Shown: one piece after another, positions 56,301-64,000 of the stretch
How the letters are laid out: every line of letters begins with the position of its first letter
Numbering within the stretch: the first letter of the stretch is position 1
From: Aptenodytes patagonicus
Taxonomy: Eukaryota > Chordata > Aves > Sphenisciformes > Spheniscidae
NCBI RefSeq assembly: GCF_965638725.1
Contig: NC_134950.1
Coordinates: 83,922,157-83,986,156 of the forward strand
DNA length: 64,000 nt
Direction: 5' to 3'
The notes under the pieces: model-generated
Seen by the model: only the letters and a program-made list of their open reading frames with translations
What the model was told of the DNA's origin: nothing
The model's database searches: none
Made by a program: the position numbers and the translations under genes

Positions 56301-59300
56301 TTATTATTGATTGTTAGACACAAAAGCAAATGCTGTGCAGTATTTGCTGTCTGCGAGCGGGAGGGTTTCTGTCTGTGGTTGAAGACTCTCTCGTCTGAAA
56401 TCTATGTGTGCCCTTTGGAGAAATAAACTGGATTGTATTTCGTTATACCTCATCGTGGGAAGAGCTAATTGTCCTCATTACTGATGGAAGAATAATCAGA
56501 GGAGGGTCTGCTGATGGGAGAGAAGGAGGGAGGGAGGCAGAGGAGACTTTCAAGACTGCAAGCAAAGAAGGTGGATTAATAATGCTATTTGCCATCATAC
56601 TGCATGTCTTACTTTTTACCTGCTTACAATCTGACCCTTTCTTGCTTAGGGAGAGAGAAATAAAGCCTACGTAGTCCCTGAAAGAGAAAGCTTAGTTTGA
56701 GAAAGTCAAACTCACCACATGTGACTCTGTTTTACACTTTTTTCAAAATGAAGCAGTGTGGCAGTATTCCTCACACCTGTTTTCAGACAGGCTCTGCCCT
56801 TCCAAGCCGTGGGGATGTTCGTTCACTTGCCCCTGCCCTCATGAGTGGGTGCGGAGGACCGGCAGACACAAAGGCAGTATCTTTTTCTGAGCCCTATCCG
56901 AGCCTTTTTTTTTTCTTTTCTATTTTTTTTTATCATGGCCTCCTGCCAGGCTAGCGCTCTCGGCAGGGAGAGCTGGACAAGGTCAGGCCACGCTCTTTGC
57001 AAGCAGCCATGGGAAGGCAGCGGCGGGTGCCAGCAGCTAACGAGCGTGTGCCTGTGAGCGGCTAAGGGAGTTATCATTAACTGATTTAGATGCCCTAATT
57101 ATATTCTCGGCCTCGCTCAGCGTTCCTGGTCTCGGGCAGGAACGTGACCAGACATGAGCCGATCATTTCTCCAGGATCTGTGGGGACAGCAGTTGGTGGC
57201 TGGAGAGCGGGAAGGGGGAGCTGGACATGGCCAGAGCCACAGCCAGTTCAGGGGTCTCCGAAGCCCCCCCTGGGCAGCCCCCTCACCAAGGGCCAGGAGA
57301 AACAGAGCTGCTGTTCCCAGCCCTGTCACAGGGAAGATGGGGCACACCCCGCGGAGGCGGGGGACCACTGACCCCCTGCACTGCAGAGGGGATGTGGCCG
57401 CAGGTGCCAGGGGGATGAGAAGGTGGTCGGGGAGCCCCAAGGAGAGGAGATAAGATGAGATGGGCAGGAATTGAAGGGCTGACAACGCGTGGGGGACCCT
57501 AAGGCAGGCCAGGCTTTAGGGTTACAGGATGCTGGAGATCGCAGGCTGCCTAAAATTGAAAATAGAAAACAGTATGTGAGGTGGTCATTTTGTGGGCTGG
57601 AGAAGCTGGACTTCTCTCTGGGAGCATCATCTGAATCTCTGCTGCGGGCCAGCGTGAAGAGAGCTGAGGTAGCAGAGTCCCAGGGGGTCAGTCGCAGGTA
57701 TGAGCAAAGCCCTACCATCGTACCGCTCCACGACCTTTTTGAAAACAGCAGCTGCTGAAGTGTTGCATCAGGAGAGACGTTTAAGGCTGTGGTCCCATAG
57801 TCAGCCTTCTCGCTGGCTCTGGGTGGCTCAGATTTAGTCATTTGGGAGTACCCAAGGGACACGCTATTCAAAATCAAACACTAAACATTTTTGGTTAAGG
57901 AACGTTTTCACAGCTTCGTAAGAACAGCTTTGGTGGCTTGCCAGATGGATGGATGAAGCGTCCCCTCATGACATTTTAGTTTGCCCTGGCCTGACGAGAA
58001 TAATGCTCTCCTTTTAAGTACTAAGTGTCTATTTAACAGGAATTATAAAAGTTTTAGATTTGGTGTGGAAAAAGTGTTCTGACCATGGTATTTCCATGTC
58101 AACAACACTTGGAGGCTTTGTAGAAATAAAGAGCTTGTCTTGCACCATTTTATGGATACCCTTGGATTTCAGTAACTTCAAGTTAAGACCTTGCAGTTGG
58201 CAGCATCATGCTCGTAATTCAAAAAAAATTTGCGTGTTGGATTAATTTCTCACCAGGAGGTATACTTTGCTTGTTCCAAATGAGAAGAGCACTTTAGACC
58301 ATGTCAGATTATGAGAATTAATAAAACAGAAGCAATCAGAATCATGAATCATATGCAAACTGTTAGAACTTTACTTAAAGTAATTAGAATATGAAAGCTA
58401 TTGGACAATATTGGAGCACAGATCCCCCCCCCAAAGAAAGCATAGATCATTCTTTTTAACAATGCAAAAACATACACCTCTGTTAAATACATAAACAGCA
58501 CTCAATTTTAATGCAACACGTACTTTTATACTTTTGACCTTAGCAGTCATTTTAAAAGTATACGAAGTTTTAACCTTCATCGGTTTCTTTAGAGTTTAAA
58601 GAAAACCCACATGTTTAAAGCAAAGCAAAATGGTCATTAAAAAACCAAACCAGTAGCTTTAGCGTGTACAAATTACAGAAAGCAACATTTATTTTGAGAG
58701 AAATCAACTGGAATTCTACAAGTATGACAGAAAATGATGCGTGAGGTAACATTTCATTTAAAATCTAGGATCCCTGTACTGTAGTCCCAAATGGTGCTCT
58801 GGCTTGACACCTACAGTCCTTGCAAAATTGACTTGTTTAAGTAGTCGAGGATGGCTATTAGGCACGCTGCTTTGCATGAAGACAGCTTTATCCTGAAGGA
58901 AAGAATCTGAATCTGATACTGAAAGATACTCTGAAAGGAATGAAAAACAAGTGATACCTCTCAGGTGAAATATGCATTTGCCTAGTTCTCAGATTGACCT
59001 TCAAATTACAGAAATGAACTGAAAAAATGGGGCTTTTTCTCTACAGAAAGGTGTTTAGAGAATTGACCTTAATCCCAATGCAACTGCAGCATGCCCTAAC
59101 GCGTGGCCAGCTACTGCTCTTGCCTCTTTCAGTGTTGTAAGCGTGCTGAGAACAGAACAAGACATTGTCCTGCAGAATACTCCATGGTCAGAGGGCCAGG
59201 TCAGGAAAAGACAAGGCCCCCAAGCATCCTTTCCCCTCTTTCCTGAGCAAGAGTCTCCAGACTTTGGGCTGCCCTTTTTTAGGATGCTGCTTCCAGACAC

Positions 59301-61869
59301 TACTGCCCACTCCCAATTTTAAAAGTGTTTCCATGAAACTAAAAACAAGTCAATTTTAGAGAACCCAAAGGCACAATTAGAACATGCAAATATGAATTCA
59401 GTATTTTTAGGCATTTCTGTGGCGCTGTTCCCTGTAGTATCCAAGCATTTTTTACCAGCATTAGTGAATTTTATCCTTATAGCACCTCTCTGAGATTGGA
59501 GAACCTGCTATCCTTGTAGTATTACTCTACAAATGGTGCAGTCTGACCTCACACGATGTGGTCAAAGCTATCTCGAACCTCTGTTCAGAAACCGCATCTC
59601 CTTTGAGAGACTTTCTGGGGGTTACCTCTACGTAATTTGGTTCTCCTCCATGATGATTCCCTGCTGTGAAGACAAAATAGTCCTCGTCTTCTGCTGTGCC
59701 CTTTAGGTTTTGCTCAATCTTTGTAGTTTCCTCCTAGAGTGACCTTGTTGCTGGCCCTGCTCAAGACTGCAAAGATGGAGAGAGCAGGGTGTGTGGAGCT
59801 TGCTTCTTTCTCCATTGCAAAAAGTGTGGCAAAATTTGCTGTCTTTTGTGCTCCTAGCACTATAAAGTTTGGCTTTATCTAGTAACTAGTATCTAGTAAC
59901 ACTGCCCGATAACCTTCAAAGGCCAGTGAACCTTTCACTAAAGATGGTAAATGAAGGGGTTACGGTTCTCTCTGCCCACCAGTATGGTCCTTGCAGGATA
60001 ATGCAGTGCAGGGCGCTTGCAAAAGACACTTCAGCTCATTCATTTGCGGCCATCTCTCCCTCTCTCTCCACATACACACACACTCCTCCACACTCACTTG
60101 CTCACACGTGCTCCTCCTCAGGCACTCCCAGAAGCTTTCTCTCCAATACAGATGAAGCAAGGCTTTCTCAAGGCTTGGGAATGCTGCTAGGCTGTGCTGC
60201 CCGAGCACCATTAAACACATTTCAGCCATTCCACCACACAGAGTCGAGTCTTTGGTCTCCAGTTTGGATTTCTGTGGCCTGTGGTAGTTAACACGCTCTG
60301 CCATTGTTGCAGAACAAATAACACAAGCAGCGTAGGGGGCTCTGACACTGCCTGCAACCCCAACTTCAAGCCCACCAGCGACGGGCGTCTGTTTTTTTCT
60401 CCTCCTCCGAACAGCCAGCTCTGGGGAGGATCACTGCCGCCAGCTCACGCCCAGCGGTGGAGTGACAAGCCACCAAACCGTGTCCTTCTAAAGGAGCTCT
60501 GTGCTTCCTGCCTCAAGCCATCCTCCTCCTCAGCAGACGAGCTCTGGGGTCCTCCAGCCATGCCTGTGTTTCTTACCACGAACCCTCCATAGGCTCCTGG
60601 CTTCAAGAAACAAAGGCAGAGGCAGCAACACCAAAAGCTGATCTAAAATAACAGAGCAGCGAGAGCAATGTTCTGAAAGATCAAAACCTGACATGATCTA
60701 AGCTTGATTGTCTTTATGACGGTGGTGGGGGTTTCTGCCCAGTTTAAAAACACAGGTTGAATTTCGCATCTTGTGCGTTTGCTTTTTAAAAATATACAAG
60801 ATATTGCAGGTAGATTTTTATTAAACCTAAAGTAAGTGAAGTGCACTTTGAACTACGTTACTTAAAAGATGATCAGATTTATTTTGAAAAGCTTGTTGAT
60901 GGTAATAAGTAGGGGTATGTCACCTACAAAAATGTGTATCTACTTTCAACTTTTTTTGGAGGTTTTGCTTTTGCAATTTTGTGGTGCTTGCAAACTCTGC
61001 GGATGAAATCAGTTGATCTAAATAACCAGTAAACTTATTGCCTGTAGCCTTCCAATTGTTTCATTATAGGTTAGGAAGGATTTTTTTGTTTATCGTAATA
61101 GGACACAAAAGCAGAGTTACATTAGTGCTGCTTTGGAGGGCAAACTACAAAGTTGAGCAATGCATGTTAGTTCCAGGCTCTGCCATTTTCTGCATGTGTA
61201 TATACACTTTACTTTCCACCCAGACAGTATTCTCATTAAAAGTTAATGCAATTAAAATTATTTTTTTCAGTTCTGCAATTTTTTCTTTGATTTTCTGTTG
61301 TGTTCTTGCTGAATTATGGATAAAGCTGTTGTTCCAATTTTAAAATACATCCTTTCCTAAGAGGGGATTTATATGCTCTCATTTGTAGATAGGCCAAACT
61401 GTTTTATTATGTAAATGCATTTACTTTGCATTACGTTGATTACAAAGGGGACTTATGAGAAAGGGTAGCTTTTTTTTAAAATGCTGAATGATGCACATGA
61501 AGAGAGATGGGAGGAAGCAGGTAATAGATGCAATTGCTTGCTGGTTTCAGGCGTTTTTGCTTAGAGTTAATTGAAAAAGTGCAGTACAGTACTCAAATAT
61601 TTCGTCTGCAGATACAATAGCTTATTTTTGCTTTGCCCTCCTTGTGGGCTCCCAGAGGGTGGGAGGGTACTTTACAGCTGGCTCTGCAATATGAAAGCTT
61701 TGTCATCAGCAAAAGAATCTGTGCAGCTCAGATTTTTGCTTAGATATCTACATTGTAGAGCCCTAGTAGGCACTGTCTCTCAACCCTGAACTGAAAGCCT
61801 AAAAAAGGCAAGCAGTCTCAAGTCCCTTAAGAAGAAGGGACCTCTCTAGGTTCCCGATTGAATCAGAGG
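53374..61869. other. Intergenic, nothing recognised
   Basis: 8.5 kb without a convincing exon on either strand. A GC-richer, G-rich stretch at 57120-57480 has overlapping ORFs on both strands but no protein signature. A G10 run is at about 54820. ANKH is expected downstream on the opposite strand from vertebrate synteny, but no ANKH exon could be recognised; a 3' UTR would not be recognisable by eye. Confidence 0.45.
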
Positions 61870-62000
61870 ACAATTTAGGTCAGAAGGGGACCGCAGGCAG
61901 TCATCTTATCTAGCCCCCCTCGCTCAAAGCAGGGCCACCTTAGACATTGGATCAGGCTGCTCACGTCCAGCTGAATTTTTAAACTTAATGGATTGTCCCT
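61870..62000 (-). mobile_element. Old CR1 3' fragment
   Basis: Plus-strand GGTCAGAAGGGGACC, TCATCTTATCTAGCCCCCC and GCTCAAAGCAGGGCCACC form the diverged, reverse-oriented 3' end of an older CR1 subfamily. No octamer tail remains. Confidence 0.65.
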
Positions 62001-64000
62001 GTTAATCAGGCTCTCCAACTCATTAAGTTATACATTTAGTTGTGAAATATATGAAGTCTTGTGTTTCCCAGTGCTTCAAACTATTCTGTGCTGCTCTGGG
62101 GATGCAGTGCTAACTTTGCTGGAAAAGTTTGGGTCGTGGTCTTATGGATCATTAGAAAGTCACAAAGTGGCTGGAGTTAAGTAATGAACTTGAATTAATT
62201 CTTTTAATTCTTGATTTTAAATAAGGACACCCCCCCAATTCCTTCTACTTCTTGGCTCTCCTTTTCAGCTTAGCAAATGAAAAGTAAAAAACAGTCTGTC
62301 AAAGAAGAGGTTTGTTGTAAGCTACTTTTTAATCACGGCATTACTTGACATTCAGTCAGCGTGATGATTACATTTTCCTTCTCAAAATGCCAACAGACAA
62401 AATAAGCCTAGCAGGAGCCTTCAGAAGAAAATAAGGAAACGTCTGAAGATGCTGAACTAGGAATGACAGAAAATAACAATGAGGTGAAACTAATAAATTG
62501 ATTTGAGCAGTGACAAGGCTTGGTAATACTAAGGAAAACTTTCCCCTCAGGGTTACAAAGACAAAAGAGCACCTAGAAATATACCACAGTTGTTCTGTTT
62601 TACTGAGATAGAGTGGGTATCTTGATTATGAAATGCTGACACTGATGCTCACTCTTTAACTGTACAATTAACTTGTACAAGCTGCAGCCAAAATGCCCTT
62701 CTGTGTGAGGACGTGCTCCAAGCCAAGCTCAAAGCTCCATCTCTCTGCCCCCGTATTTTGCCTTTGGCCTTTTTGTTCAGAAGGTGCCAATTACTGAGAA
62801 GTCTGGCAATGGTTTTGCTGAGGAGTGCATCTATGCACCGCCAGTTGAACTTGGGTCTCCAAAGCAAATCTATGCAAGCTGTCCAAACCCGAGCGGAGAG
62901 CCAGGGCTCCCCCTGCACCCCGCGCCCTCCCGCTGCTCTGCAGTGCTGCTGCAGGTCGGGACCACGCTTGGACCGAGTTGGCTGCTAAGCTGACAATTCT
63001 GCCTTGTTTCACGATGCTGTCAGGCTGCAATTGAATACAGTGTGTTGCAGGGCGCAGAATAAATTTGGAGCTCCTTTTCCCGCCGGAGCTCTTCCATGAG
63101 CCCCCAGAGTCTGCTCTGCACCGCACCCTGCCTCCGCGGGAGCTTGCTTCCTTCAGAAAATACGGTATTCTGCACTTGAATTCCAGTAAAAAAGCAAACA
63201 TGAACATTTTATGGTTAAGCTGGTATTTGGGTAATGCCAATTTGATACCAAAATCATGATAATTTTGTCTTTTGTTTAACTAAAGTTTATGTGACATCTC
63301 CCCAATCCAGTCCTGCCAGTTACGCAGAAGCAACAAGCCATGCAGTGCCTCCTCTTTGCATGTTATAAAACCTGCATGTTGGTATATTTCTGCGTGAATA
63401 ATCTTCCAAGATGTTTCACACTCCTCTCTCTGATGGCTCCTCTGCTCAGAATCCAGAATACTTAGAAGTGGTGTCTTATGGACACATTGCTCCTTGCCCT
63501 TCAGTCCCTCTCCAGGGCAGCTGAAACGGCAGCAGCCACAGCTCTGATGTTTTCTGCCCTCTGACTCACTTCATCTCCACGCCATGCTGTTGTCTTTAGG
63601 ATGGATATACAATACCCATAAGCTTTTCAACATGTCCTCTTTCTCTCCCATTCCAGCTTACTGATCTAAATCATGCTTTAGCTTACTGGTACAAGGTCTG
63701 CTGAAAGGGTGTTTTATGTACTCTTTTATGTAGCATTAAATTGCAATTTTTTTAAAATGGCTTAGTATTAGTCCCAAATTAAGATCATGTTTAGACTTGA
63801 ATCCTTGTTCCAATGAACTATATAAAGGCCTTAACAAAAATGCCTGCGCAACACTCTCATATACACACCCATATAGATATGCATGGCTTTCCAATACACT
63901 AATGGCTACTGCAACTATGCTCAGATAACACCCAGCTGCACTCAAATCCGTGCCGATCACACCACAACCACAAAATCTCAGTGAGAGACGGAGCTGATGC
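62001..64000. other. Nothing recognised
   Basis: Moderately GC-rich near 62.7-63.2 kb with overlapping ORFs on both strands, none showing a known domain or exon-like boundaries. Confidence 0.45.

Noticed and set aside
57117-57877. Overlapping ORFs on both strands in a GC-richer stretch
   Set aside because: No conserved domain, no linked exon boundaries, and both strands equally open.
58400-64000. ANKH 3' end expected on the minus strand
   Set aside because: No exon or coding block recognised. A 3' UTR alone could not be identified without alignment.

Overview
The window is vertebrate nuclear DNA and almost certainly avian. It carries CR1 LINEs ending in the ATTCTATG octamer tail typical of birds, bird-type ERV LTRs, and one multi-exon host gene with a CpG-island promoter and small GT-AG introns. 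Nothing prokaryotic is present (no operons, CRISPR arrays or IS elements).

Layout. 1-13 kb is gene-poor: a degraded LTR (about 361-895), a 5'-truncated CR1 (1050-1434, minus), a coding-like decayed stretch (about 8596-9440) and a lone LTR (11420-12004). 13354-22434 is a complete class I (gammaretrovirus-like) provirus on the minus strand. It has two nearly identical LTRs, a 4-bp ATGA target-site duplication, a primer-binding site, a leader with hairpin-like tandem repeats, an open gag, an in-frame TGA between gag and pro-pol, a pol broken only in integrase, and an env broken by one in-frame stop. 22.4-29.7 kb holds no gene I can recognise. 29737-32877 is a long CR1 on the plus strand with an uninterrupted endonuclease/reverse transcriptase ORF2.

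The one confident host gene is OTULIN (linear-ubiquitin deubiquitinase), plus strand, from a CpG-island promoter at about 34.8-35.7 kb to a stop codon at 48539. Seven exons join in phase to give 363 residues. The catalytic Cys140/His350/Asn352, the HOIP-binding EEDMY motif and a C-terminal PDZ-ligand-like tail are all present. A further 336-nt candidate exon (36676-37011) lies in intron 1, has matching phase at both ends and would add 112 residues. Poly(A) signals follow between 49.1 and 50.7 kb.

50.7-64 kb appears intergenic. It holds a C-rich 12-bp-unit minisatellite beside a small GC-rich island (53.0-53.4 kb) and an old CR1 fragment (61.87-62.0 kb). The most interesting items are the contrast between the young-looking proviral LTRs and the broken pol/env, the unusual Env architecture (short SU, very long TM, no CX6CC), the TGA gag-pol junction, the open CR1 ORF2, and the OTULIN candidate cassette exon.
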